Assembly: GCA_942493335.1 (NCBI GenBank) | Contig: OW818693.1 | Location: forward strand, 3,286,001 to 3,350,000 | Source of the DNA: JAEWSN01 sp942493335 | GTDB lineage: Bacteria; Bacillota; Clostridia; DSM-8532 | DNA length: 64,000 bases | Direction: 5' to 3' | Shown here: one piece after another, positions 8,779-17,569 of the stretch | Layout of the letters: the number at the start of each line of letters is the position of its first letter | How positions within the stretch are numbered: position 1 is the stretch's first letter | Translations under genes and position numbers: made by a program | The notes under the pieces: generated by a model | Database searches by the model: none | Seen by the model: the letters and a program-made list of their open reading frames with translations, nothing else | Told to the model about the DNA's origin: nothing

Positions 8779-8919
8779 CTACGAATCTAGCATAGTGGTA
8801 AAGTCACTAACAGACAGCTTATGCTTCTCGATGCAAGCTAACAAGTCCTTATTTGTGTATATTCGTTTGTTATCCTCACTCAAGAATGACTGTATATTAT
8901 CTGCAAGAGTGAATGACAT
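8779..8919 (-). CDS. Possible 46-residue cassette protein
   Basis: A short frame starts MSFTLADNIQSFLSED and ends at the TAG at 8779. It is the only minus-strand frame I find in the interval between two attC sites (8645-8962), which otherwise holds no gene. No good RBS precedes the ATG. It may be a real small gene, a remnant, or noise; the AT-rich unit may instead be a promoter-type or empty cassette. Confidence 0.3.
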   Translation of the reverse strand: MSFTLADNIQSFLSEDNKRIYTNKDLLACIEKHKLSVSDFTTMLDS

Positions 8920-8962
8920 TTCAAATTCGGAGATTTCAGTTCAACATGCTTGTTACAATTTC

Positions 8963-9068
8963 AGCTAACGGCTCAGTGTCTCCGATGTTTCCAGACCGTT
9001 CTTCAGGGGCTTGCTTCAGAGCGCGCGATGCGCAGGGTGAAAGGATTTTGCATATGCAATGTTTAGTG
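8963..9068 (-). repeat. attC site, family C
   Basis: Left core cagctaac; left arm gtgtctccgatgtttccaga; centre ttcagagcgcgcgatgcgca. The right arm (gtgaaaggattttgcatatgc) has drifted from the family C consensus gtgagggaatattggggacac, and the right end is gtttagtgc rather than gttagc. Recognisable but partly degraded. Confidence 0.65.
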
Positions 9069-9143
9069 CTGTCGGTCGCAAACAATATTGCACAGCAGTT
9101 TTCAATAATTTAGTACCTAACGAATCTAGAAGAAGATAGATAA

Positions 9144-9641
9144 TTATTTAGCAAGGCGACTTTTCATAGAATCACGAAAAATTTCCCAAGATTCATTTAC
9201 AAATGCATTCTTAGGCAGTCTTATACAAAGGCGCTTGTTCACTAAAAGAATGACGTACTTTGGACTTTCTTTCAAACCGACTATTTGATCCCAATTGTAT
9301 TCAGACGTTACGTTTCCATCTATTACCTTTATAGTTTCATTGAGTATGATTATTCTTTCCCACTCTTTTGCTCCTTGACTTACTGCCAGTGATTGATAAT
9401 ACCTTGATGACATTATTCTTGACCGAATAAAAGCTCTATACGCACAGAAAGCAAGAAATATAGCATAAATAGCTGCTGAGATGTTATCTCTCTGCATTAT
9501 ACTGTTGAATGCAAAATAGAAACATAATCCCATAGCTGCTATCCAGATAAAGAAATCTGGACTCTTCTTGTTAGGATGGCTTGCCCATTCAACAAATAGC
9601 GCTCGAGTTATTTTGAATCGCACTTCATATGACAGAATCAT
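9144..9641 (-). CDS. YcxB-like membrane-associated protein
   Basis: 165 residues. Two adjacent hydrophobic segments (residues about 30-48 and 52-68) are followed by a C-terminal domain with SEYNWDQIVGLKESPKYVILLV and KNAF, the pattern of YcxB-like proteins. It is probably an inner-membrane protein with a cytosolic PH-like C-terminal domain; function unknown. GGAGG lies six bases before the ATG. Lone gene between two attC sites. Confidence 0.72.
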   Translation of the reverse strand: MILSYEVRFKITRALFVEWASHPNKKSPDFFIWIAAMGLCFYFAFNSIMQRDNISAAIYAIFLAFCAYRAFIRSRIMSSRYYQSLAVSQGAKEWERIIILNETIKVIDGNVTSEYNWDQIVGLKESPKYVILLVNKRLCIRLPKNAFVNESWEIFRDSMKSRLAK

Positions 9642-9708
9642 ATTTCCTCCACTGCAGCATATGGCAAGCTAGTTTATTTCTCAATAATAAAGTATCCCGA
9701 CCGATTGC

Positions 9709-9817
9709 ACTTAACGTCCTAGTCTCTGCAGCGGGCCGAAATCGGGACCTCAGCGTCTTTCTTCAGCGGTGCGCGACGCGCAACGGTTTGGGCATTTTGC
9801 AGAGGCGTTCTTATAAG
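9709..9817 (-). repeat. attC site, family A variant
   Basis: Left core cacttaac; outer arms gtctctgcagcgggcc and gggcattttgcagaggc pair; centre gtgcgcgacgcgcaacgg. The right end cgttcttataag is a worn core. The stop codon of the next gene lies inside it. Confidence 0.75.
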
Positions 9818-10635
9818 ATTCGGGGCGCTGAATGATCTATCCTAAAATATAAACGACCATCTTTTTCAGATAGAAAGGGAGATATGTCTCGTATATAAGA
9901 GTATTCAGGGATCTTGCTTATTAAGTTGCGCAAAATACATAAAATAACAGGATGTATTAGCCTGTCATTATCATTGTTCATTACGGCACTTTTTGTTGTT
10001 AACCAAGGCTTAACCTCATTGAAATATGTCTCTATTTCGCCCTTCACTAAGTCATAAGGAAGTTCAGATAAGCAGAGCCAAAAGTACCATTTGGAGTACC
10101 ATGGGCGTTTTTTATCTGATTTATGTTTATTATAGTTGCTGATTCTATCATATATCCATCTAGTGTTATTCACAGCGGTTGTAGCAAGGAAACGCAATAC
10201 AATAAGAGAGGTATCAAAGCATTCTCCTAGACCATCATCACCATTACCGAAGCAAGTTGTTTTGAGTCGAGTATGAGCTATAGCGGTGATTTGAGTAACA
10301 ACTGGATTATTAGGTGCAAGTAATGACAGTAAACGAATTATTTCAAGCTCATACATGTTACTTGAAAATATATGTGTCTTTGGTGTTTGGTTGAGAATTG
10401 TTTTTAGCTTACAACCACTATTGTATGGTGGAATAAACACTGATGGATAGAGCTGTCGGCCCAAACCATCGGAATTATTGGGATATTTCTTTCCTCCATA
10501 AAACCTTTCTGCTTGACTTTCATTTGTCCGGGCAGAAAGGAGTTGCTTTACAATGGTATTCTCCTGTGCTTTGGTTAATTGTCCACCTTGGATTAAGTAG
10601 TGATTAGTCTTCGCCATCAACTCATATGCATTCAT
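9811..10635 (-). CDS. Hypothetical cassette protein
   Basis: 274 residues, no family recognised. The sequence is soluble and mainly helical, with LRFLATTAVNNTRWIYDRI and a Trp/Tyr-rich stretch (WYSKWYFWLCLSELPYDL) near residue 180. No signal peptide or clear membrane segment is present. The RBS before the ATG at 10635 is weak. The stop codon TAA lies inside the degraded right end of the neighbouring attC, as in several other cassettes here. It is a lone gene in its cassette. Confidence 0.65.
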   Translation of the reverse strand: MNAYELMAKTNHYLIQGGQLTKAQENTIVKQLLSARTNESQAERFYGGKKYPNNSDGLGRQLYPSVFIPPYNSGCKLKTILNQTPKTHIFSSNMYELEIIRLLSLLAPNNPVVTQITAIAHTRLKTTCFGNGDDGLGECFDTSLIVLRFLATTAVNNTRWIYDRISNYNKHKSDKKRPWYSKWYFWLCLSELPYDLVKGEIETYFNEVKPWLTTKSAVMNNDNDRLIHPVILCILRNLISKIPEYSYIRDISPFLSEKDGRLYFRIDHSAPRIL

Positions 10636-10700
10636 TCTTTACCGCCAATCAAGCCTACTAGAGCGTCATAATCAGAATGAGTTATCCCGCGCCCCGTTTC

Positions 10701-10806
10701 TTATAACGTCTTTGTGTCCCCGATGTTTCGGAACCGTTCTTCAGACGCCTGCTTCAGAGCGCGCGTCGCGCACGGTGAGGGAATATTGGGGGACACGATG
10801 TTAGCA
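10701..10806 (-). repeat. attC site, family C
   Basis: Ends ttataac and gttagc; arms gtgtccccgatgtttcggaa and gagggaatattgggggacac pair well; centre agagcgcgcgtcgcgc. Confidence 0.85.
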
Positions 10807-10813
10807 GGCGCAA

Positions 10814-11458
10814 CTATAGCTCATTAATAATAATCTTTTCTTGCTTAGCAAAACAACGCTGCATTCGCTTGTCCCAATCACCAGACCATCCTTGTGATAA
10901 GGCATGTTGAGAAATATGGATAGCTCGTATATAGTTTTTTTGCTTTTCATATATAATCGCCAACTGCTCATATCCTTTATGACACGGCAAAGGGCGTGCT
11001 TTATACTCTTTTAAGAATGCCCGTTTTGCACGTTTTGCAATCTTTATCTGCTCATTGCATGCTGCTATAGCTTCTGAAAGGGCACCTTCAACTCTATCAC
11101 GATCTTTATAGAATGTGCTCACCTTATGCCCATAAAAAAAGTGAATATCCAGTACATCAGTATTTTCATTGACATACTCTTCTGCTTTTCGGAGTATTCT
11201 TACTGCAATAGCACGCTCATCGTCTTTCCGAAACCAACACGAAAGATCTGTTAAGAATGATAGTGCGGATTGACTTGAGAAAGAAAGATTGCCCTCAATT
11301 ATTGATCTTTCTCCAGCCCCCATGGGTTGATACTTCTGAACTATAAATTTCCTATCCACTTCACAAAACTCGGACATCCACCATTCAGCAAGCCCAAAAT
11401 ACCCAATTTCACCGCCTATATGGCTATTTTGCTTCTTCAAGAAATCAAAGACACCCAT
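10814..11458 (-). CDS. Hypothetical protein, helical repeat-like
   Basis: About 214 residues beginning MGVFDFLKKQ. The C-terminal half looks like one or two TPR-type helix pairs (KGYEQLAIIYEKQKNYIRA), a common protein-binding scaffold; the N-terminal half is not recognised. AGGAG lies five bases before the ATG at 11458, which is preferred over the upstream GTG. The stop codon is 8 bases from the attC end. No membrane or secretion signal. Confidence 0.65.
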   Translation of the reverse strand: MGVFDFLKKQNSHIGGEIGYFGLAEWWMSEFCEVDRKFIVQKYQPMGAGERSIIEGNLSFSSQSALSFLTDLSCWFRKDDERAIAVRILRKAEEYVNENTDVLDIHFFYGHKVSTFYKDRDRVEGALSEAIAACNEQIKIAKRAKRAFLKEYKARPLPCHKGYEQLAIIYEKQKNYIRAIHISQHALSQGWSGDWDKRMQRCFAKQEKIIINEL

Positions 11459-11497
11459 CTTCACTCCTAATTATCGATGTATATAAGCACTGGTGTC

Positions 11498-11602
11498 TGC
11501 TAACGGCTTTGTGTCCCCGATGTTTCCGATCTGTTCTTCGGAGGCCTGCTTCTAAGCGCGCGACGCGCACGGTAAGGGAATATTGGGGACACGTTGTTAG
11601 CT
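11498..11602 (-). repeat. attC site, family C
   Basis: Ends tctgctaac and gttagc; arms gtgtccccgatgtttccga and taagggaatattggggacac; centre aagcgcgcgacgcgcac. Confidence 0.85.
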
Positions 11603-11652
11603 GATGTACTCACCGGAAGTTCTCCTAGAACTTATCTTCTAATCACATTCCC

Positions 11653-12063
11653 TCAAAATTTGGTTCCTTTCTTTATCATGAATTTTTCTGGTTCCCTTAC
11701 AAATCCATATTGTTCATAAAGTCCATGTGCATCTTTTGTTGCTAAAATCCCTTTCAATCCCTCTATTTCCTTAGTTTCCATGATGCATTCCATCAATTTC
11801 TTTCCTAATCCATTACCTCTATAATTCGTATCAATGATAATGTCACAAATCCAATAGACTGTAGCATAGTCAGTAACCACCCTCCCAAAACCGATTAATT
11901 TGTCTGCTTGATAAATTCCATAGCATATTGAGTTTTCTATTGATTTGAGAATAGTTTCATCGGTTATTTCCTCCGCCCAATACGTCTGTTTCATTAATGA
12001 TCTAAGTGATTCAACACTTAGACGAGACTGATCAGTTGAAATACTAAAATCAAAACTATCCAT
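11653..12063 (-). CDS. GNAT N-acetyltransferase
   Basis: 136 residues, complete GNAT fold. Motif A is DTNYRGNGLGKKLMECIM (RGxGxG), then GILATKDAHGLYEQYGF at the end. The upstream part VVTDYATVYWICDIIID gives the central strands. It is probably a small-molecule or protein acetyltransferase; substrate unknown. GGAGG lies just before the ATG. The C-terminal motif (Gly-Leu-Tyr-Glu-Gln-Tyr-Gly-Phe) resembles that of cassette acetyltransferases that modify small amines, but that is only a suggestion. Confidence 0.82.
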   Translation of the reverse strand: MDSFDFSISTDQSRLSVESLRSLMKQTYWAEEITDETILKSIENSICYGIYQADKLIGFGRVVTDYATVYWICDIIIDTNYRGNGLGKKLMECIMETKEIEGLKGILATKDAHGLYEQYGFVREPEKFMIKKGTKF

Positions 12064-12143
12064 ATTTGGTCCTCCATAAAATATACTATTCTTTAAAACT
12101 TATGCCTGAAACTGCAACGTCCTTAATCACTAGGTGAGTATGT

Positions 12144-12255
12144 CACCTAACGTCTTAGCCTCTGCGAAGCGCCGAAACCGTGACCCGCGGCTGCTCCCGC
12201 TTCGGAGGCGCGTGACGCGCAACGGTTTTGGCATTTTAAAGAGGCGATGTTCTCT
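12144..12255 (-). repeat. attC site, family A, altered right end
   Basis: Left core cacctaac; arms gcctctgcgaagcgccgaaa and cggttttggcattttaaagaggc pair. The right core is gttctct, which departs from gttrrry. Confidence 0.75.
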
Positions 12256-12336
12256 GATGTGGAGGCCTCGCGGCGGTAGGAAACTTTGTATAAGCACCTG
12301 TTTCACTATCTGGGTTCATTGATAACTACTAAAACA

Positions 12337-13008
12337 TCATTTCAGGGCATTGGTGATGCTAATAATAAATCTTGATGCGTCTTCAACAAATAGCATCGTG
12401 CTATCGATGGTTACCAATTTATTCGCTGATGTATCCTGTTGCTCCTTATTCAAATACCAATTGTACAGTACATTCTCTTTATGCTTCTCAATTTCTTCCG
12501 CATAGATAATGCCATCTATGCTTATTGGAATTGCTTTTTCAAGATGAACCCAGAAATCATCTTTGTTTTCTTTTCTTAATGCTAACTCGATTTCAACTTT
12601 TTCACTTTCTTGATGATATAGGCCGCCATATCCTTTTGATAATTCTTCGGGATATTTTAACCTATACGGCGTCCATACATTGACGTTATTGAAAATATCT
12701 GACAAGACATGACAACAATAACCGCAGATAAAATCATAGTTTGCTGAGTCCCTGTTTATTCGTAGAAACCCCAATACATTCTCAATCCATTCATCGTTAT
12801 TTGTATGCTTTCCCCAGCTTTCATCTCCCACGCATAGGTGCGATGTTTTTTTATAGTCTGATACATAACCTGCTCTGTTATGGACAGCGTCAGGAGCAAT
12901 ATTCCCAATGAAAAACTGCGATAAATTACTTATTGCTTCTGGATTATGCTGATATATTTTCTTAGCAATATGCAAGTGTGTCATCTGGAATGGCATAACC
13001 TTATTCAT
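12337..13008 (-). CDS. Zinc-dependent phospholipase C-like protein
   Basis: 223 residues. The pattern fits the zinc-dependent phospholipase C family: QMTHLHIAKKI near the start, FFIGNIAPDAVHN, then SHLCVGDESW and YDFICGYCCHVLSDI. These supply the His and Asp residues that bind zinc. No signal peptide is visible, so it is likely cytosolic, where such proteins are often annotated as hydrolases of unknown substrate. The ATG at 13008 follows GAAAGG. Lone gene between attC sites. Confidence 0.75.
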   Translation of the reverse strand: MNKVMPFQMTHLHIAKKIYQHNPEAISNLSQFFIGNIAPDAVHNRAGYVSDYKKTSHLCVGDESWGKHTNNDEWIENVLGFLRINRDSANYDFICGYCCHVLSDIFNNVNVWTPYRLKYPEELSKGYGGLYHQESEKVEIELALRKENKDDFWVHLEKAIPISIDGIIYAEEIEKHKENVLYNWYLNKEQQDTSANKLVTIDSTMLFVEDASRFIISITNALK

Positions 13009-13079
13009 CCTTTCTGTCGCCTACTACTTTATGTATATCAATATCGCCATTGTCTTCGCGTACTTCAGTCCTCCATATC

Positions 13080-13190
13080 AGCTAACGGTCAGCCTCTGCG
13101 GAGTGGCCAAACCGGGACCCGCGGCTGCTCCTGCTTCATAGGCGCGCGACGCGCACCGGTTTTGGGCATTTTGCAGAGGCGTTGTTAGCT
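13080..13190 (-). repeat. attC site, family A
   Basis: Ends cagctaac and gttagct; arms gcctctgcggagtggccaaa and ttttgggcattttgcagaggc pair; centre ggcgcgcgacgcgcaccgg. Confidence 0.88.
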
Positions 13191-13205
13191 GGTGTGCCGC
13201 CAATC

Positions 13206-13985
13206 TTAGTATCGAATGGAAAGGTTGTATATTGATTTTGCATTTGTTGAAAATATCATTGACCTTGTTGTCTCACTGATACAAAGTTGATTAATCATAT
13301 CAATATGAAAGCTTTGGCTACATGCACCATAGTCACTCCCGAAAATGAGCCGTTGGGGGTGTTCATCTGCAATTTTCTGCAGAACCAATATCGTTTCATT
13401 GAGGCTATTCTGATTGTGTGCCAATGATGAAATGTCGTAATATATGTTTTTTGCATGCTTTGTAATCTCATAGCTATAATCAGTATTTGGAAACCCAATG
13501 TGGCAATATATAAATCGATTATCAGGGTGGCGCAATGCGAGGTCAAGTATCAAATCAGGACGGTTAAAATCAGCGTGGCTCCACCCGGTGTGAATAGCAA
13601 ATGGTACATCATATTTCTCGCAAAGCGCCAATGCATCTTCAAGACGGGGATCGTTTGCATAAAAATGTTCATGCCCTGGATAGATTTTCAGACCAATAAC
13701 TTCTTTTTTGGACAAGTATCGCTCTATCACGTGTAGTTTATTTCGATAATCAATTAGTGGGCTAATTCCAGCCATAATAAATATATTGGGTGAATCTCTG
13801 AAAAGATTAACACAATCATTAGTTGACCCAATAGTGCTTTCGATTTCAGAATCAGAAATAACAATAGCAGCATGGATGTTGTTGTCTAGCAAGGAAGCAT
13901 TAAGTTTATTTTTCTTACCAACAAAGTCTTTTAGTTCATCCGCAACTGGCAAGTGCACATGTGCATCGATAATCTCATGAATCAT
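13206..13985 (-). CDS. TIM-barrel amidohydrolase
   Basis: 259 residues of the amidohydrolase 2 type. Metal ligands visible are HVHL near residue 10 (IIDAHVHLPV), His in FAIHTGWSHAD, His in YCHIGFPN, and Asp in LIFGSDYGACS. It should be a cytosolic metal-dependent hydrolase or decarboxylase; substrate unknown. AAGGG precedes the ATG. The stop codon is 16 bases from the attC. Upstream to the next attC (13986-14163) there is an AT-rich 180-bp stretch that could hold its own promoter. Confidence 0.82.
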   Translation of the reverse strand: MIHEIIDAHVHLPVADELKDFVGKKNKLNASLLDNNIHAAIVISDSEIESTIGSTNDCVNLFRDSPNIFIMAGISPLIDYRNKLHVIERYLSKKEVIGLKIYPGHEHFYANDPRLEDALALCEKYDVPFAIHTGWSHADFNRPDLILDLALRHPDNRFIYCHIGFPNTDYSYEITKHAKNIYYDISSLAHNQNSLNETILVLQKIADEHPQRLIFGSDYGACSQSFHIDMINQLCISETTRSMIFSTNAKSIYNLSIRY

Positions 13986-14163
13986 ATTAGCCCTTTCACA
14001 ACTTGATGAATTTGCAGTAAATACTATGTTAGCAATGCGGCAAACCGTAACCTGAATATTTGTTCTGAAAACAAATATAAATGTGTTAAGTTAATGCAAC
14101 CGTTGTATAGAATACTTAATCTCCGCAGGAACGGTTTCTCCTATAGTTTCCCGGCGGCATGAC

Positions 14164-14275
14164 AGTTAACGTGAATGTGTATGCGACGGCCTGAAACCGG
14201 GACCCGAGACTGCCCCCGCTACGGAGGCACGCGACGCGCACCGGTTTTGGGCTGTTGAATACACGTAGTTATGTG
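14164..14275 (-). repeat. attC site, family B
   Basis: Ends cagttaac and gttatgt; arms gtgtatgcgacggcctgaaa and ttttgggctgttgaatacac pair; centre ggcacgcgacgcgcaccgg. Confidence 0.85.
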
Positions 14276-14317
14276 GCGCCACACGCCCTGTTAAGCAACT
14301 CCCTGATACAATCACTA

Positions 14318-14995
14318 CTATTTCACCCCAGCAGAATTAAGCAGATTAGTACTTTCTTCGTCAACAGCATACCAGGTTGAAACATCGTCGTTAATACTTT
14401 TTGACCATGCGATAACAAAATGAATCTGACATACTTCGTTTGGTCTAACAGAATGCAGAGGAACTCGCAACTCATTATCCATGCACAGAACTAGTCCATA
14501 AAGGTTTAAGTCATCGACAAAATCAACAGGCATCATTTCATTCTTTATTGACCTTGTACGCAATTTTTGACCATCCTGCGTTCCCATCGATACACGTATA
14601 TTATTCCCTTCCCATGTTATAGCATCCAGGTCTTCTCCACTTTCTGGACTACTTTCAATCCATTCATAATAATCATTCCATTTCGATGAGAAACATATAT
14701 TTGATTCAACTCGATTAATGATTCTCCATACAACCGCATAACAATCGTCGATGTGCATGTGACACGGTAGTTGTGGAGTATGCTTTGTTACTAATAGTTC
14801 AGCCTGTACCCCATTATGATTCCATCTCGCTATATGTCCACCATTGCGAAGCTGACATGTCGCTTCGGGTGATATTTCACTCAACCTGACACTATTGGTT
14901 TCTAACGTAAAAGATACAGTGCCCAGTGGGGTACTAATTACATTGAGTGGTAAAAATAATCTTTCCTCTTGAGAATCATGAATAAATAAACCCAT
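14318..14995 (-). CDS. Hypothetical cassette protein
   Basis: 225 residues, not recognised. It looks strand-rich and soluble, with a His-rich segment (KHTPQLPCHMHIDDCY) around residue 90, a region WNDYYEWIESSPESGEDLDA, and a final QIHFVIAWSK strand. No signal peptide or membrane segment. GAGGA precedes the ATG at 14995. It is a lone gene in its cassette; no functional hint from neighbours. Confidence 0.65.
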   Translation of the reverse strand: MGLFIHDSQEERLFLPLNVISTPLGTVSFTLETNSVRLSEISPEATCQLRNGGHIARWNHNGVQAELLVTKHTPQLPCHMHIDDCYAVVWRIINRVESNICFSSKWNDYYEWIESSPESGEDLDAITWEGNNIRVSMGTQDGQKLRTRSIKNEMMPVDFVDDLNLYGLVLCMDNELRVPLHSVRPNEVCQIHFVIAWSKSINDDVSTWYAVDEESTNLLNSAGVK

Positions 14996-15072
14996 CTCTA
15001 GTCCTCTTTCACAATCCGACAGAACATTTCAGAAAAAACTCTTTTTCAGATAAAGTTTATTACGTGTGGTGC

Positions 15073-15179
15073 CACATAACGTCATTGTGTCCCCGACGGT
15101 TCCAAACCGTTCTTCGAAGGCCTGCTTCAGAGCGCGCGACGCGCACGGTGAGGGAATGTTGGGGACACATGGTCATACG
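15073..15179 (-). repeat. attC site, family C, worn right end
   Basis: Left core cacataac; arms gtgtccccgacggttccaaa and gagggaatgttggggacac pair; the right end reads ggtcatacg instead of gttatacg. Confidence 0.78.
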
Positions 15180-15211
15180 CCGTAGGGGCGTTCCCTTAGC
15201 TGCACGAATTA

Positions 15212-15667
15212 TTACTCTTTTGTCTTGATTCCAATCTCTTCATTCACTTCATCAGCTAATCGACCAAAACTCAATCCCTCTTCATTCCCATTTGCCTTCA
15301 AAAATCCTTTAGCAAGATCCTCAACGGTTGACTCTAGTAGTGTGAAAAACTGTGACATTGCAAATTCTCTTTTTACATCCTCTTTCTCAGTCCCAAATAC
15401 TTTCGATATCAATTCCTCAATCATTTGATCCATGCCCCAAAGCTTTAGGTGCAGCAGTTCATGAACGACAAGCTCTTCTAGGTTAGTGCTTTTAGGTGTG
15501 GAATTTATGAGCAGCACTGCTTTCTTATCAGTTATATCGATTTTGATGTCACCTGATTTTCTCCAAGGCGTATTATCAATAATCAATTTGACATCCCAGT
15601 CCCTAAGCCGCAGAATATCTTGCCATTTGGATATTAAGCCTTCTATCATTATTACGTTCACAGACAT
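15212..15667 (-). CDS. Zincin-like protein with HELLH motif
   Basis: 151 residues. The core VVHELLHLKLWGMDQM carries an HExxH zinc-binding motif. The N-terminal WQDILRLRDWDVKLIID and the strand KAVLLINSTP are like the minimal metallopeptidase folds seen in SprT/ImmA-like and phage-borne zincins. A third zinc ligand may be a Glu further on (EELI). GGAGG lies upstream of ATG 15667, so the longer frame is rejected. It may be a protease acting on a repressor or protein, but this is inference. Confidence 0.7.
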   Translation of the reverse strand: MSVNVIMIEGLISKWQDILRLRDWDVKLIIDNTPWRKSGDIKIDITDKKAVLLINSTPKSTNLEELVVHELLHLKLWGMDQMIEELISKVFGTEKEDVKREFAMSQFFTLLESTVEDLAKGFLKANGNEEGLSFGRLADEVNEEIGIKTKE

Positions 15668-15765
15668 AATTCCATCCTCCAATAAACACATTAGCAATAG
15701 ATGCTCTTTCCTGATCAATTCGCTTTTAGAATAATAGAGACTGATTCAAATTTGCTATTATATGG

Positions 15766-15875
15766 CGTATAACGTGTATGTGTAAGCGACGGCCTGAAAC
15801 CGGGACCTCAACGCCCAACTTCGGAGGCGCGCGACGCGCACAGGTTTTAGGCTGTCGAATACACGTAGTTAAGCG
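15766..15875 (-). repeat. attC site, family B
   Basis: Ends gcgtataac and gttaagc; arms gtgtaagcgacggcctgaaa and ttttaggctgtcgaatacac pair; centre ggcgcgcgacgcgcacagg. The right core site contains the TAA stop of the next gene. Confidence 0.87.
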
Positions 15876-16681
15876 ATGACCAATTCCGATTTCACTAATA
15901 ATTTGAAAGCCATATAGTAAGAGAAAGCCAGCTTAATTCTTGTTTCATTCATAAAAGTTTTATGTCCAGCAATTCGTGTGTATATCTCATCAATTAGCAC
16001 AGAATTGCATAATGAATTTTCGAGTAGTTTTTTTGTGAAGTTTGAGACCATTTCCTCATTTGGAGAGTGCGATAAAAGAAAATCATCATATTCTGATTTG
16101 TATTGAAGAGCAATCTGATTACGCTTACTAGCTGCAAGTATAGAAAAATGAGTGACAGTCCCGGCAATATGTACTTCCTCTATATAGTCCTTTAGCCACA
16201 TTTCAACTTGATTTCCAACAAAGAACACCATATAGTCTTGTGTGCCAAATAGCTTTATTTCTTCGAGAAGATGTTGAATCCATAATGGGTACACATCTTT
16301 TCTTACATCATTTGCATTATCAATTTTCATAGCTATTTTCGATATATCTGTTATATAGTACGAACTAGACAGATACTTATTTATTGAGTAGTGAAAAACC
16401 ATATCATCGTGGGACCAGAGGAAATTCTTGAACCCTTTCTTCAACATGATGTAAGCATTGTCAAGAGTTTTTGCCCAGCGACCAAACGAAGGCTCCATTG
16501 TAAGGAAGATATATTTAGCCTTTTCTTTGGGAACAGGATTAGGAATGTAAACACCTTCAGTAATAGTGTTATTCTTGGATAATCTTGAGATTACATATTC
16601 GGCTAACTTAATTTCTTTTTCTCGAAAATCCCTATGTTCTTGTTGAACAATGTCATCAAAAAACTCATTCATAGAAACCAC
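15869..16681 (-). CDS. Hypothetical cassette protein
   Basis: About 270 residues, not recognised. The N-terminus is acidic and helical (MNEFFDDIVQQEHRDFREKE) and the middle part has FLTMEPSFGRWAKTLDNAY and IQHLLEEIKLFGTQDYMVFFVG. This layout is somewhat like uracil-DNA-glycosylase-type folds, but no catalytic motif is clear. AGGAGG sits six bases before a GTG at 16681, which therefore is the likely start; the ATG at 16672 lacks a well-placed RBS. The stop TAA lies inside the attC core site (GTTAAGC). Confidence 0.62.
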   Translation of the reverse strand: MVSMNEFFDDIVQQEHRDFREKEIKLAEYVISRLSKNNTITEGVYIPNPVPKEKAKYIFLTMEPSFGRWAKTLDNAYIMLKKGFKNFLWSHDDMVFHYSINKYLSSSYYITDISKIAMKIDNANDVRKDVYPLWIQHLLEEIKLFGTQDYMVFFVGNQVEMWLKDYIEEVHIAGTVTHFSILAASKRNQIALQYKSEYDDFLLSHSPNEEMVSNFTKKLLENSLCNSVLIDEIYTRIAGHKTFMNETRIKLAFSYYMAFKLLVKSELVIA

Positions 16682-16704
16682 AAGAAACCTCCTAAATTGG
16701 TTGT

Positions 16705-16816
16705 CGCTTAACGTCCATGTGTATGCGACGGCCTGAAACCGGTACCTACGGCTGCTCCTGCTTCGGAGGCGCGCGACGCGCACCGTTTTTAGGCTGTTGA
16801 ATACACGTAGTTAGCC
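16705..16816 (-). repeat. attC site, family B
   Basis: Ends gtcgcttaac and gttagcc; arms gtgtatgcgacggcctgaaa and tttttaggctgttgaatacac pair; centre ggcgcgcgacgcgcacc. The right core contains the stop codon of the next gene. Confidence 0.88.
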
Positions 16817-17404
16817 GCCGTACAAATCTTTTAGGTTCATTAATTGTTCAGTGATTTGTGTAATCAATCTTCGTGCAGCTAGAGTATGTATCTGTTCGAT
16901 ATCAATTATGTTGTTTGACTTGTTTAGTAGAAAATCCAAATAATTCATGCAATCCAAGAATACTTCCGGAAGGCTATTTACCTGTAAAGACCAGCCTTTG
17001 GGAGTGAAATGCGTAAAATCGTTACGAAGTGAGTTCACTATTTTGATGCTGTTCGTCTGAGTATTGTTTGGAATGAATCTTGCACTATGTACAAACATTA
17101 GCATCCTTTTGCCTTTTGTCTTTTCATAAAGGCAAAGAAAACTATCCAGTTTTTCTTTGGGATATGCTGAACCATTCTCTAGCGCAGCAATCCAAGCGTT
17201 GGCGCTATCTTTCGTTAGTACGTTAAGGCCGTTACTTCCTGTCAATGCGCACACCATAAATCCTTGCATTGCATTGTGAATTGCAATAATGCACCACTTC
17301 CAATAATATGAATCATCAGCGACACAAGAAAGAAACTTATATAGGACATCCAGTGATTTTGTAGCTTCTGTTAATTCATCAGTTCTTATCCAGGTTTCAC
17401 TCAT
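16811..17404 (-). CDS. Hypothetical HEPN-like protein
   Basis: 197 residues, helical. Near residue 127 it carries LRNDFTHFTP, which fits the RX4H catalytic motif of HEPN domains (Arg, four residues, His). Helices before and after it (FLSCVADDSYYWKWCIIAIH, then LPEVFLDCMNYLDFLL) match a four-helix bundle. HEPN proteins are often RNases in toxin-antitoxin or defence systems. No partner nucleotidyltransferase is next to it, so the assignment is tentative. GGAG precedes the ATG. The stop TAA is inside the attC core. Confidence 0.6.
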   Translation of the reverse strand: MSETWIRTDELTEATKSLDVLYKFLSCVADDSYYWKWCIIAIHNAMQGFMVCALTGSNGLNVLTKDSANAWIAALENGSAYPKEKLDSFLCLYEKTKGKRMLMFVHSARFIPNNTQTNSIKIVNSLRNDFTHFTPKGWSLQVNSLPEVFLDCMNYLDFLLNKSNNIIDIEQIHTLAARRLITQITEQLMNLKDLYGG

Positions 17405-17434
17405 AATGCTCCATTCTGAAGAACACGCCTATGT

Positions 17435-17546
17435 CGCCTAACGTGTATGCCTCTGCGAAGTGCCGAAACCGGGACCCGCGACTGCTCCCGCTTCGGAGGC
17501 GCGCGACGCGCACCGGTTTTGGCATTTTGAAGAGGCGATGTTAGCT
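17435..17546 (-). repeat. attC site, family A
   Basis: Ends cgcctaac and gttagct; arms gcctctgcgaagtgccgaaa and ttttggcattttgaagaggc pair; centre ggcgcgcgacgcgcaccgg. Confidence 0.88.
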
Positions 17547-17569
17547 GATGTGCGTCCGCCTAGTACTTG

